A stretch of 43,001 nucleotides of DNA from an uncultured Clostridia bacterium (GTDB lineage: Bacteria > Bacillota > Clostridia > Christensenellales > Aristaeellaceae). Every line of letters starts with the position of its first letter. The stretch's first letter is position 1. A program made the translations under genes and the position numbers. The stretch covers positions 1 through 43,001 of the forward strand of contig CAMFCQ010000016.1 in assembly GCA_945948915.1 (NCBI GenBank), read 5' to 3'. Positions 30,448-38,447 of this stretch are shown one piece after another. The notes beneath the pieces are model-generated. The model saw nothing but the letters and a program-made list of their open reading frames with translations. It was not told where the DNA came from and ran no database searches.

Positions 30448-31777
30448 GAAGTACGTCTATCTCATCGATTCCGTAATGTGCGAACAGCTCAAGCGCTTCC
30501 CTTGTGATCCTTTCGCCGGACACCGCGATGGGAATCGCGGGCGGGCAGGCGACGGTTGGCGCGCCGCAGATGCGGCCCAGCGCGGCCGAGGCGGGGATCG
30601 TCTCGTGCGGGGCAAACACCGCCTCGCGGATGGAGCAGACGCGCTCCCCCCTGGCGATGGGCAGGACGGGCTGCGGGCGTGCGCTTCGCTGACAGACGCC
30701 CAGCGCATCGATCAGGCGATCCATGTCCGCCTGCGGGGTCTCGGGCGTGAGCATGAAGACGACTGTCTCCGGGTCGGCGAACTCGCACTCCACGCTGCGC
30801 TCCCGCAGCCGCTGCGCCAACTCCGCACCGGTCGTGCCCGCTGCGCACGCGTCCAGCGTCACCTTCAGCGGATCGGAGGGCATCGTCCTCCAGCCGTTCC
30901 GGGCAAGACGCTCGCGCAGCGCGCCGATGCGCTGCACGGTTTTGCAAAGCGCCTGCGCATAGCCGTCCGCCAGATAGGCATTGCACAGATCCAGCGAGCA
31001 GAGCGTCAGATAGGACGGGCTGGTGGAGCCAAAGAGCGCCAGCGCCTGCCTGGCCTGCTGCGCGAACGCGGCGGGTGCGGATTTCGCGATGTGCAGGTAC
31101 GCGCCGCCGGTGAGCACGGGCAGCGTCTTGTGCGCGGAGTCGCAGCAGATGTCCGCGCCCAGGTCGAGCGGATGCTGGCTGGGGGAGAGGAAGCGCAGGT
31201 ACGCGCCGTGCGCGTTGTCCACGGCCAGCACCGTGCCGTGCGTGTGGCAGATTTCGGCCAGCGCGGCGAGGTTCGCCTGACCGCCGAGGTAGTCCGGGCT
31301 GGTGATGTAGACCGCCGCGGGCGGCGCGTCCAGGGCGGATAGCGTGCGCTCCAGTTGCCCGGGCGAGACCTCACAGGCGCACAGCGAGGTCATCTTCTCA
31401 GGCCAGAGCCAGACAACGTCCAGATCCAGCAGCGCGGCGGCGAAGACGAACGCCTTGTGCACGTTGCGCGCGCTCACAATGACCGGCCTTAAGCCGGGCG
31501 CGCGGCAGGTCAGGCAGAGGGAGAGCATCGCACGGATGCACTGGCTGGAGCCCTCGGTGGAATACAGCGTGCGCGCGGAGCCGAAGAGCCGCGCGGCGTT
31601 GTCCTCGCTCTCCCTGATGATGCCGTCCGCTTCGTACAGGCTGTCGGCCCCGGCGATCTCCGTGATGTCCAGCGCTTCACAGCCGAGAAAAGCCCGGCCT
31701 TTGTGACCGGGCATGTGCAGACGCGCCGTCCCGGAGGCGGCATAATGCCGCACAAAATCCGCAATGGGCGTGTTCAT
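30431..31777 (-). CDS. Orn/Lys/Arg decarboxylase-family PLP enzyme
   Basis: A 448-residue protein. I chose the ATG at 31777, with GGAGGA upstream; an ATG at 31807 overlapping the previous stop is possible. It opens MNTPIADFVRHYAASGTARL and HMPGHKGRAFLG, the family hallmark, with SLYEADGIIRESEDNAARLF and the PLP-lysine motif DSAHKTLPVLTGGAYLHI. A shorter C-terminal domain follows. It makes a polyamine precursor or a related amine; the amino-acid preference is unknown. The final codons (TVFK-stop) lie in a MITE terminal repeat, so the original C-terminus has been replaced. It follows the SCIFF maturase gene on the same strand. Confidence 0.85.
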   Translation of the reverse strand: MNTPIADFVRHYAASGTARLHMPGHKGRAFLGCEALDITEIAGADSLYEADGIIRESEDNAARLFGSARTLYSTEGSSQCIRAMLSLCLTCRAPGLRPVIVSARNVHKAFVFAAALLDLDVVWLWPEKMTSLCACEVSPGQLERTLSALDAPPAAVYITSPDYLGGQANLAALAEICHTHGTVLAVDNAHGAYLRFLSPSQHPLDLGADICCDSAHKTLPVLTGGAYLHIAKSAPAAFAQQARQALALFGSTSPSYLTLCSLDLCNAYLADGYAQALCKTVQRIGALRERLARNGWRTMPSDPLKVTLDACAAGTTGAELAQRLRERSVECEFADPETVVFMLTPETPQADMDRLIDALGVCQRSARPQPVLPIARGERVCSIREAVFAPHETIPASAALGRICGAPTVACPPAIPIAVSGERITREALELFAHYGIDEIDVLHTVFK

Positions 31778-31803
31778 CTTGCTGAAATCCTCCGGATGGG
31801 TGA

Positions 31804-33189
31804 TCATTTGTTCTTTCGCGCATCCTCGGCCACGCGCATCATGATCGCGCACTCGATGCGCTTCTTGAACAGCTCGCAGCCCGGCTTGTACACGCCGCCG
31901 ATGCTGCCGGTGGCGTGATAGGCGTTGGCCGCGCAGCCGCCGGAGCAGTAGAGCTTGGCCCAGCAGTCCTTGCACTCGGGGCGGGAATAGGCGTTGCACG
32001 CGCGGAATTCCTCGCGCAGGCTCGTGTTGGTCGCGCCGTCCCAGATGTTGCCCAGCTTGTAGCGCTCCTCGCCGACGAACTGGTGGCAGGGATACAGATC
32101 GCCCCACGGAGTGACGGCCATGTATTCCGTGCCGGAGCCGCAGCCGGAGATGCGCTTGTAGATGCACGGGCCCTCGGTAAGGTCGAGCATGTAGTGGTAG
32201 AAGGTAAAGGGACGGCCCTCCTCTTCACGCCGGAGCATCTCCCTGGCCAGGATCTCGTACTGATCCTTGACCGTCTCGATGTCCTCCGGGGTCAGGGCGG
32301 CCGGATCGCCCTGAGCGCAGACGACCGGCTCCATGCTCAGCTCGGTGAAGCCCATGTCCGCCATGTGGAAGACGTCCTTGGTGAAGTCCGGATTGGCGTG
32401 GGTGAACGTGCCGCGCATGTAGTAATTCCGGTTGCCGCGGGCCTCGACAAACCTCTTGAACCTGGGCACAATGCGGTCGTAGCTGCCGTTGCCCGCGTAA
32501 TCTACGCGCAGCCGGTCGTGGATCTCCTTGCGGCCGTCGAGGCTGAGCACTACGTTGCTCATCTCGCGGTTGGAGAACTCGATCACGTCGTCGTCAATGA
32601 GCATGCCGTTGGTGGTCAGGGTGAAGCGGAAATTCTTGCCGTGCGCCTTTTCCACGCTGCGCGCGTACTGCACCAGCTGCTTGACCACGTCCCAGTTCAT
32701 CAGCGGCTCGCCGCCGAAGAAGTCGACCTCCAGGTTGCGGCGGGTGCCGGAGTGCTCCATGAGGAAATCGAGCGCGCGCTTGCCGACCTCAAAGCTCATC
32801 AGCGCGCGGTCGCCGTGGTACTTGCCCTGGCTGGCGAAGCAGTAGGAGCAGTTCAGGTTGCAGGTGTGCGCGACGTGCAGGCACAGCGCCTTGACCACAT
32901 CGCCGGAGCGCTCCTTGAGGGTGCCGGCCATCGGCGCGAAGGTGTCCGGGGTGAAGAGCTTGCCGCGCGCCTTGAGCGCCGCCACGTCGCCGATGCACAG
33001 GCGGATGTCCTCCTCGGTCACGTCCTCGCGATCGCCGTATCTGGCCATCATGGCCGAAACGATCTCGTCCTCCGATGCGGTCTCGTACATGGCGATGATA
33101 TCGTAGGCTACGTCATCGACGGAATGGACGGAGCCGGAGCAGGTGTCCAGCACGATGTTGTAGCCGTTGAGCTTGTACTGATGAAGCAT
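31804..33189 (-). CDS. scfB: SCIFF peptide maturase, radical SAM/SPASM
   Basis: A 461-residue protein, ATG behind GGGAGGACAAT. A leader-peptide-recognition region (~1-90) precedes the radical SAM core with HVAHTCNLNCSYCFASQGKY (CxxxCxxC), DFFGGEPLMNW and LTTNGMLIDDDV. The SPASM region supplies further cluster cysteines (GPCIYKRISGCGSG, LYPCHQF, CKDCWAKLYCSGGCAAN). ScfB installs Cys-to-Thr type thioether bridges in the SCIFF peptide. The precursor lies 151 bases upstream on the same strand, confirming the assignment. Confidence 0.96.
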   Translation of the reverse strand: MLHQYKLNGYNIVLDTCSGSVHSVDDVAYDIIAMYETASEDEIVSAMMARYGDREDVTEEDIRLCIGDVAALKARGKLFTPDTFAPMAGTLKERSGDVVKALCLHVAHTCNLNCSYCFASQGKYHGDRALMSFEVGKRALDFLMEHSGTRRNLEVDFFGGEPLMNWDVVKQLVQYARSVEKAHGKNFRFTLTTNGMLIDDDVIEFSNREMSNVVLSLDGRKEIHDRLRVDYAGNGSYDRIVPRFKRFVEARGNRNYYMRGTFTHANPDFTKDVFHMADMGFTELSMEPVVCAQGDPAALTPEDIETVKDQYEILAREMLRREEEGRPFTFYHYMLDLTEGPCIYKRISGCGSGTEYMAVTPWGDLYPCHQFVGEERYKLGNIWDGATNTSLREEFRACNAYSRPECKDCWAKLYCSGGCAANAYHATGSIGGVYKPGCELFKKRIECAIMMRVAEDARKNK

Positions 33190-33306
33190 ATTGTCCTCCC
33201 AAGGTCATGAAGTGACGGGCTGTGCCCGTTTCCGCTGAGAACCGCCTGACAGGATGAAGCGGTTCAGTGCCCGAAGCATGTGCTGTGAGCGAATTCGATT
33301 GTGCAT

Positions 33307-33330
33307 AAAAAGTGCCGCCCGAAGGCGGCA
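33307..33330 (-). terminator. Attenuating terminator between SCIFF peptide and maturase
   Basis: Minus strand TGCCGCC-TTCG-GGCGGCA, then CTTTTTA. It lies 11 bases after the peptide stop codon. Partial read-through would give much peptide and little enzyme. Confidence 0.82.
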
Positions 33331-33340
33331 AGCTTTTGAG

Positions 33341-33481
33341 TTACTTGTTCTCGCACTGCTGATTGGCCACGCCGCAGCTGGTCTTGCAGGCGGACTGGCA
33401 AGAGGTCTGGCACTCGCCGCAGCCGCCGTTCTTCGCGCTCTCGCACATGTCGCGGGTCTCAAGCGTCTTGATTCTCTCCAT
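33341..33481 (-). CDS. scfA: SCIFF ranthipeptide precursor
   Basis: A 46-residue peptide, MERIKTLETRDMCESAKNGG followed by CGECQTSCQSACKTSC and GVANQQCENK. Six cysteines within the C-terminal region (CGECQTSCQSACKTSC has five, plus the last Cys43), and another at Cys13, match the six-Cys-in-forty-five family conserved across Clostridia. The threonine and serine residues between cysteines are the bridge acceptors. It is expressed from a near-consensus promoter and followed by an attenuator. Its biological role is still under study in the literature; a quorum or housekeeping signal has been suggested. Confidence 0.96.
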   Translation of the reverse strand: MERIKTLETRDMCESAKNGGCGECQTSCQSACKTSCGVANQQCENK

Positions 33482-33563
33482 AACCGCTATCTCCACTTCT
33501 CAAATAGATTTGATTGTTTGCCGCATCTGCGCGCAGCGCCGACACGGCCCGATAATCATTCAA

Positions 33564-33592
33564 AGTATAGCACAGGCAAACAGGCAAGTCAA
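33564..33592 (-). promoter_or_regulatory. Promoter of the SCIFF peptide gene
   Basis: Minus strand TTGACT (33592-33587), 17-base spacer, TATACT (33569-33564). Confidence 0.8.
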
Positions 33593-33676
33593 GCAATCTG
33601 GCTGCTAAATCTGGAAGAGCAGGCCAGATAGAGGTGAGCGGCATGGACGGGCAAGGCGAATGTTTTGTGAAAGGGG

Positions 33677-33705
33677 TTGCGCACAGCACAAATGGATAGT
33701 ATAGT
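33677..33705 (+). promoter_or_regulatory. Promoter of the NSS symporter gene
   Basis: TTGCGC (33677-33682), 17-base spacer, TATAGT (33700-33705). Confidence 0.65.
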
Positions 33706-33745
33706 AAAAAGTGATACGATATCAAGATACAATCGGAGGGACGAC

Positions 33746-35146
33746 ATGGAAAGCAAAGAAAAGAGAAGCACCTTTTCCGGCTCTGTCGGCTTTGTGCTCG
33801 CGGCGGCCGGCAGCGCGGTGGGCCTGGGCAACATCTGGCGCTTCCCGTATCTGGCGGCCAAGCACGGCGGCGGCGTCTGCCTGCTGTGCTATCTGGTGCT
33901 GGCGCTCACCTTTGGGTTTGCGCTGCTGACGACGGAAATCGCCATCGGACGAAAGACCGGCAAAAGCCCGCTGACGGCCTACGGCGCGATGCATGAAAAG
34001 TTTCATTGGGTGGGTGCGCTGGCATGCCTGGTGCCCACGCTGATTCTGCCGTATTACTGTGTGATCGGCGGCTGGGTGCTCAGGTATCTGGCAGCCTTTT
34101 TGACGGGCGCAGGCGTATCTGCTGCGGCGGACGGGTATTTCACCGGGTTTATCACCGGTCTGGGCAGCCCGATCTTCTGGTTCCTGCTGTTTCTGGCGGC
34201 GACGGTGTTTGTCGTGTACAAGGGTGTGAACAAGGGCATCGAAAAGCTCTCGCGCATCCTCATGCCCATCCTGCTGCTGATGATCATCGCCATCGCCTGC
34301 TTCTCGTTGACGCTTCAGCACACGGATGCGGCGGGTGTGACGCGCACGGGCCTTCAGGGTATGCGGGTCTATATGATCCCCGACTTCTCCGGCATGACGC
34401 TGGGACGCTTCCTCGTCGTGCTGATGGATGCGCTGGGCCAGCTGTTTTACTCCGTCAGCGTGGCGATGGGCATCATGATCACCTACGGTTCGTATGTGAG
34501 GAAGGAGACCAACCTCGTCAGGGCGGTCAACCAGATCGAGATTTTCGATACGCTGGTCGCGTTTCTGGCGGGCCTGATGATCGTGCCCGCGGTGTATACG
34601 TTCATGGGTATGGAGGGCATGAGCGCAGGCCCGAGCCTGATGTTCATCTCTCTGCCCAAAGTCTTTGATGCGATGGGACGCGTGGGCGCGGCGGTCGGCA
34701 TGGTGTTTTTCCTGATGGTGGCCTTTGCGGCGCTGACCTCGTCGGTGTCCATCATGGAGGCGGTGGTCTCCTGCGCGCAGGACAGGCTGCATGCCAGCCG
34801 TGCAAGAGCGACGCTGGGCGTGGGCGCCATGGCGCTTTTGATCGGCCTGATCGTGTGCCTGGGCTATAACGTGCTGTACTTCGAGCTTCGCCTGCCCAAC
34901 GACAGCGTGGGCCAGATCCTCGATGTGCTGGATTATGTCAGCAACTATGTGCTCATGCCGGTCGTCTCCGCGGCAACCTGCCTGATGGTCGGCTGGGCGC
35001 TGGGGCCCAGGAGCACCATCGAGGAAATCACGCGCAACGGCGAGCGCTTTGGCCGCGAGAAGCTCTATGTCGCGATGGTCAAGGTGATCGCGCCGGTGCT
35101 GCTGCTGTTCCTGCTGCTGCAGTCGCTGGGGGTTTTCAGACTGTAA
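33746..35146 (+). CDS. Neurotransmitter:sodium symporter (NSS) family transporter
   Basis: A 466-residue protein; ATG at 33746 behind CGGAGGGACGAC. About 11-12 membrane segments. TM1 shows the NSS sodium and substrate motif GFVLAAAGSAVGLGNIWRFP, and the TM6 region shows GQLFYSVSVAMGIMITYGSY. It takes up an amino acid or amine with sodium; LeuT-type bacterial relatives carry small or aromatic amino acids. The substrate is not readable. Confidence 0.93.
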   Translation: MESKEKRSTFSGSVGFVLAAAGSAVGLGNIWRFPYLAAKHGGGVCLLCYLVLALTFGFALLTTEIAIGRKTGKSPLTAYGAMHEKFHWVGALACLVPTLILPYYCVIGGWVLRYLAAFLTGAGVSAAADGYFTGFITGLGSPIFWFLLFLAATVFVVYKGVNKGIEKLSRILMPILLLMIIAIACFSLTLQHTDAAGVTRTGLQGMRVYMIPDFSGMTLGRFLVVLMDALGQLFYSVSVAMGIMITYGSYVRKETNLVRAVNQIEIFDTLVAFLAGLMIVPAVYTFMGMEGMSAGPSLMFISLPKVFDAMGRVGAAVGMVFFLMVAFAALTSSVSIMEAVVSCAQDRLHASRARATLGVGAMALLIGLIVCLGYNVLYFELRLPNDSVGQILDVLDYVSNYVLMPVVSAATCLMVGWALGPRSTIEEITRNGERFGREKLYVAMVKVIAPVLLLFLLLQSLGVFRL

Positions 35147-35165
35147 AGCTGCGCGGGTCGTGGGC

Positions 35166-36497
35166 TTATGCCTGCGGCCCGTTCTTTTCTTTGGGCGGCA
35201 CGGATGGCAGATCGCCCGTTGCCGGGTTATCAAGGAGTTTTCCCTCCTGCGTAAAGCGCGAGCCATGGCAGGGGCAGTCCCAGGTATGCTCCTGCGGATT
35301 CCATTTGAGCGCGCAGCCCATGTGCGGGCAGCGCGGGCGCGTGGGGGTGAGCAGGCTGCATGTGGCTTCAAAGCCGTTGACGAGCAGCTGCGGCTTCATC
35401 ATGCTGCGCGAAGGGGAGAAGAGCAGCGCGTAAGGGTTTGCCTTGCCCAGCACAAGGTCGCGCAGGATCGTGGACGCGGCCATAGAGAGGGTCATGCCCC
35501 ACTTGCCAAAGCCCGTGGCGACGTAGAGATCGGGCGTGGATCTGGCGTATTGACCGATGTAGGGCAGGCCGTCGAGGGTCATGCAGTCCTGCGCAGCCCA
35601 GCGGCAGACGACCTGCGCGTCCGGATAGGTTGCGCTTGCGACCGCGAGCAGCGCGTCATAGACGCCGCCCTTTTTGCCGGTGCGGTGCGCCCCGCCGCCC
35701 AGCAGCAGCAGATCGCCGCTGTTTCGGAAGGACAGGCCGGTCTCCTGTGCATCGATGTACATGCCCTGCACATCCGGCGCGCTGCGCAGCGCGGCGACAA
35801 AGGAGCGGTGCTGATAGAGCTTGAGAAAATACGCACCGTGCTTATTGAAGAGGGGAAAGTGCGTTGCGACGATGATCTTGTCCGCCGTGATCCGCCCGCG
35901 GCTGGTCAGCACAGCGCGGCCGTCCCACGTGAGCGCGGCGGTGTGCTCAAAGATGTGCAGGTTTTTGGCAATCGCCGCGGCAAACCGGAGCGGATGAAAC
36001 TGTGCCTGATGCGCAAGCCGCAGCGCGCCGGCGACGGGGAAGGGGAGCGGCAGCGCATCCTCAAAGGCTGCGTGCAGCCCGGCGCGCGCCATGGCGGTCC
36101 ATTCCCGCTCGAGCGCGGCACTGCTGGTCCTGTCGTAGACGAATGCGTCCTTCTCCTCGAATTCGCAGTCGATCTTCCTGCACAGGCGGCGGTAACGGGC
36201 AAGCGCGGCTTCATTGGCCTCGCGGTAGAGCTGGGCGGCCTCCACGCCGGACTTGCGAATCAGCCTGTCGTAGATCAGCCGGTGCTGGACGGTGATCTTG
36301 GCCGTGGTGCGCCCGGAGACGCCGTGCATGATCCGGTCCGCCTCGATGAGCGCGCAGGATACGCTGGCCTGCTCAAGCGCATACGCGCAAAGCAGGCCGC
36401 ACAGCCCGCCGCCGATGACGAGCACGTCGGTTTTGAGATCGCCGTCAAGCGCGGGAAAGGACGGCAGCTTCGCCGCCAGCAGCCACAGAGAATCCAT
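35166..36497 (-). CDS. FAD-dependent oxidoreductase with C-terminal Rieske domain
   Basis: A 443-residue protein; ATG at 36497 behind AGGTGAT. A DAO-type FAD domain opens with DVLVIGGGLCGLLCAYALEQ and continues with ADRIMHGVSGRTTAKITVQH. The C-terminal ~60 residues are a Rieske 2Fe-2S domain with RCPHMGCALKW and WDCPCHGSRFTQEGK, giving the Cys-His pairs. This fusion resembles B. subtilis YhfW. An electron path from substrate through FAD to the cluster is likely; the substrate and partner are unknown. It is convergent with the symporter gene and divergent from the AEC transporter. Confidence 0.92.
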   Translation of the reverse strand: MDSLWLLAAKLPSFPALDGDLKTDVLVIGGGLCGLLCAYALEQASVSCALIEADRIMHGVSGRTTAKITVQHRLIYDRLIRKSGVEAAQLYREANEAALARYRRLCRKIDCEFEEKDAFVYDRTSSAALEREWTAMARAGLHAAFEDALPLPFPVAGALRLAHQAQFHPLRFAAAIAKNLHIFEHTAALTWDGRAVLTSRGRITADKIIVATHFPLFNKHGAYFLKLYQHRSFVAALRSAPDVQGMYIDAQETGLSFRNSGDLLLLGGGAHRTGKKGGVYDALLAVASATYPDAQVVCRWAAQDCMTLDGLPYIGQYARSTPDLYVATGFGKWGMTLSMAASTILRDLVLGKANPYALLFSPSRSMMKPQLLVNGFEATCSLLTPTRPRCPHMGCALKWNPQEHTWDCPCHGSRFTQEGKLLDNPATGDLPSVPPKEKNGPQA

Positions 36498-36667
36498 CAA
36501 ACATCACCTGTACACAGGATGCGCCGCCTGATGGCAAAGCATGAGGCAGGAGACAAGGAAAAACCCGGCACAGCGCGCCCGGCCGGAGAATGAAAAGTCT
36601 GCCCAAAGGAGTTCCGAACGGGAGCGAATTGTGGTAAAATAACGAAAACGTTCTTTCGGAGGATGAG

Positions 36668-37606
36668 ATGGACAATCTGGTTTTGTCGTTCAACGTCGTA
36701 TTCCCGCTGTTCGTGAGCATCGCGCTGGGCTACTTCCTGCGCTGTATCCATTTGCTCGAGGGGGATACGCAGAAGAGCCTGAACAAGCTCTGCTTCAAGG
36801 TGTTCCTGCCGATTTATCTGTTCAACAGCGTCTATACCACGAACATCTCCTCGGCGTTCAATCCGAAGCTCATGGGCTTTGCCGTCGTGGGCCTGCTGAC
36901 GATTTATCTCGCGCTGATGGTCTGGATTCCCCGGATCGAGCCGGACAACGCCAAGCGCGGCGTCATGATCCAGGCGATCTTCCGCAGCAACTTTGTGCTC
37001 TTCGGCCTGCCGGTGGCGACCTCGCTGTGCGGCGAACAGAATCTGGGGCCGACCTCGCTGCTCATCGGCGTCGTCGTGCCGCTGTTCAACGTGCTGGCGG
37101 TCGTGTGTCTGGAGACCTTTCGCGGCGGCAGGCCGGATGTCCGCAAGATTCTGCGCGGCATCGCGACCAATCCGCTCATCATTGCCTCCGTGTTGGGCAT
37201 CTCCATGAACCTGCTGGGCATTCGCCTGCCCTCGAGCCTGACCAAAAGCCTCACGGATCTGGGCCGGGTGGCTACGCCGCTGTCGCTGGTGGTGCTGGGC
37301 GCGGGCTTCCAGTTTGAGAAAATGCACGGGTACATCCGTCAGCTGGTGATCTGCATCAGCGGCAAGCTGGTGGTCTGCCCGGTGGTGATGGTCACGATGG
37401 GTGCGCTGCTGGGCTTCCGTGCGGAGACGCTGGTGCCGATCCTCGCGCTGTTCGGCTCGCCCATCGCCGTGTCCTCCTACACCATGGCCGAGCAGATGGA
37501 GGGAGACGGCACATTGGCTGCGTCGCTGGTGGTGCTCACCACGGCGTTGTCCATCCTGACGATGTTCCTGTTTATCTTTGTGCTCAAGCAGCTGGGGCTG
37601 GTCTGA
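36668..37606 (+). CDS. AEC-family transporter (auxin efflux carrier type)
   Basis: A 312-residue protein, start ATG behind CGGAGGATGAG. About ten membrane segments, starting VFPLFVSIALGYFLRCIHLL, with the family features FKVFLPIYLFNSVY and LPVATSLCGEQNLG. Family members move small organic anions such as malate or amino-acid-like compounds. The upstream region has a TAAAAT -10 box at 36635-36640 but no good -35. A two-way terminator follows. Confidence 0.92.
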   Translation: MDNLVLSFNVVFPLFVSIALGYFLRCIHLLEGDTQKSLNKLCFKVFLPIYLFNSVYTTNISSAFNPKLMGFAVVGLLTIYLALMVWIPRIEPDNAKRGVMIQAIFRSNFVLFGLPVATSLCGEQNLGPTSLLIGVVVPLFNVLAVVCLETFRGGRPDVRKILRGIATNPLIIASVLGISMNLLGIRLPSSLTKSLTDLGRVATPLSLVVLGAGFQFEKMHGYIRQLVICISGKLVVCPVVMVTMGALLGFRAETLVPILALFGSPIAVSSYTMAEQMEGDGTLAASLVVLTTALSILTMFLFIFVLKQLGLV

Positions 37607-37617
37607 TTCAAAAAGAG

Positions 37618-37657
37618 AAAGGGGAAGCTGCACCGGATGGCGCGGCTTCCCCTTTTG
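37618..37657. terminator. Bidirectional terminator between convergent genes
   Basis: AAAGGGGAAGC / GCTTCCCCTTT stem; T-rich on the plus strand and TTTCTCTTTTT on the minus strand. Confidence 0.8.
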
Positions 37658-37664
37658 CCTTTTG

Positions 37665-37862
37665 TTATGGGGGATCGGCGGCGGAGCCGTCGTCCTTGTG
37701 CGCGTGAAAGACCTTGATGTCGCCCGGCGCCGTGCCGGGGATGATCGGGTTTGCGCGCTGATGGCTGCGTTTGGCTTTGCCTTGGATCTCCGGTACGGGC
37801 GGCATGTCGTTTCTGGGCTTGACATGCGTGTGCTCGGGCCGCTTCATGCCCTGTTTGGCCAT
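37665..37862 (-). CDS. Small basic protein of unknown function
   Basis: A 65-residue hydrophilic protein, MAKQGMKRPEHTHVKPRND and so on, rich in Pro, Lys and His, with no membrane segment. ATG behind GAGGTGAGGAT. It is likely the second gene of a two-gene operon with the 51-residue protein upstream (24 bases apart). I do not recognise a family. The good ribosome site and biased composition argue that it is real. Confidence 0.6.
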   Translation of the reverse strand: MAKQGMKRPEHTHVKPRNDMPPVPEIQGKAKRSHQRANPIIPGTAPGDIKVFHAHKDDGSAADPP

Positions 37863-37886
37863 ATCCTCACCTCGCTTGCTGCAGCG

Positions 37887-38042
37887 TCACAGTTCGTTCA
37901 GATCCGCCGCGGGCAGGTCGTTCTCGATGTTATCGCGCGCCAGGTCGTTGTCGATCACCGGATACACCTCAGACGGCACCGGCCGCTCGGTCTTTTCCGG
38001 ATAGGCACGCCGCCTGCGGGGCTTTTGCTTTGTTTCGCTCAT
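37887..38042 (-). CDS. Small charged protein of unknown function
   Basis: A 51-residue protein: a basic start (SETKQKPRRRRAYPEKTERP) and an acidic end (DNDLARDNIENDLPAADLNE). ATG at 38042 behind GAGGTGATCGCC; longer upstream frames run into the tRNA gene. It precedes the 65-residue protein on the same strand. The split charge suggests nucleic-acid or protein binding, but no family is recognised. Confidence 0.6.
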   Translation of the reverse strand: MSETKQKPRRRRAYPEKTERPVPSEVYPVIDNDLARDNIENDLPAADLNEL

Positions 38043-38152
38043 GGCGATCACCTCGGCGCTAGGATGCGCGTTCAGGCGCGGATTATGCGCACGTGGTGGA
38101 AAAGGCTTCTCTTGCGTGAAGTACAGCTTAAATATCGGGAGGTAAACAAAAG

Positions 38153-38186
38153 AAAAAGCGCCCGATTTCATTGAGAAATCAGGCAC
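38153..38186 (-). terminator. Terminator of tRNA-Pro
   Basis: Minus strand GTGCCTGATTTC / GAAATCGGGCGC stem with 5-base loop, then TTTTT. Confidence 0.85.
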
Positions 38187-38193
38187 TTTCTGC

Positions 38194-38270
38194 TGGTCGG
38201 AGTGGCGAGATTCGAACTCGCGGCCTCTTGAACCCCATTCAAGCACGCTACCAAACTGCGCTACACCCCG
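38194..38270 (-). tRNA. tRNA-Pro, anticodon GGG
   Basis: 77 bases with encoded CCA. Acceptor stem CGGGGTG/CACTCCG, D arm AGCGCAGTTTGGTAGCG, anticodon arm CTTGA-ATGGGGT-TCAAG (anticodon GGG), T arm with GTTCGAATC. It has a perfect-box promoter and a terminator. Confidence 0.97.
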
Positions 38271-38300
38271 GATGACAGGCAACGCTGTCAAGCAAAAGAC

Positions 38301-38328
38301 ATTATAGCACAACGGGAGGATTTGTCAA
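38301..38328 (-). promoter_or_regulatory. Promoter of tRNA-Pro
   Basis: Minus strand TTGACA (38328-38323), 16-base spacer, TATAAT (38306-38301); both boxes are consensus. Confidence 0.88.
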
Positions 38329-38392
38329 GGGCTTTTTTGGCGGACGTCTGCGAATGAATATTACAAAATTATGAAGTTTGTAACAATTAACG

Positions 38393-38421
38393 TTGACAAC
38401 CGATTTATGCTTCTATATAAT
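38393..38421 (+). promoter_or_regulatory. Perfect consensus promoter facing into an antisense gene
   Basis: TTGACA (38393-38398), 17-base spacer, TATAAT (38416-38421). Downstream there is no plus-strand gene with a ribosome site before rmuC; the transcript would run antisense to the gene at 38448-39146. Confidence 0.75.
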
Positions 38422-38447
38422 GAGGATGACGGATTGTCGTACGCCGC

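Noticed and set aside
33600-33745. A riboswitch upstream of the NSS symporter
   Set aside because: The leader between promoter and start is only about 35 bases, too short for a known amino-acid riboswitch.
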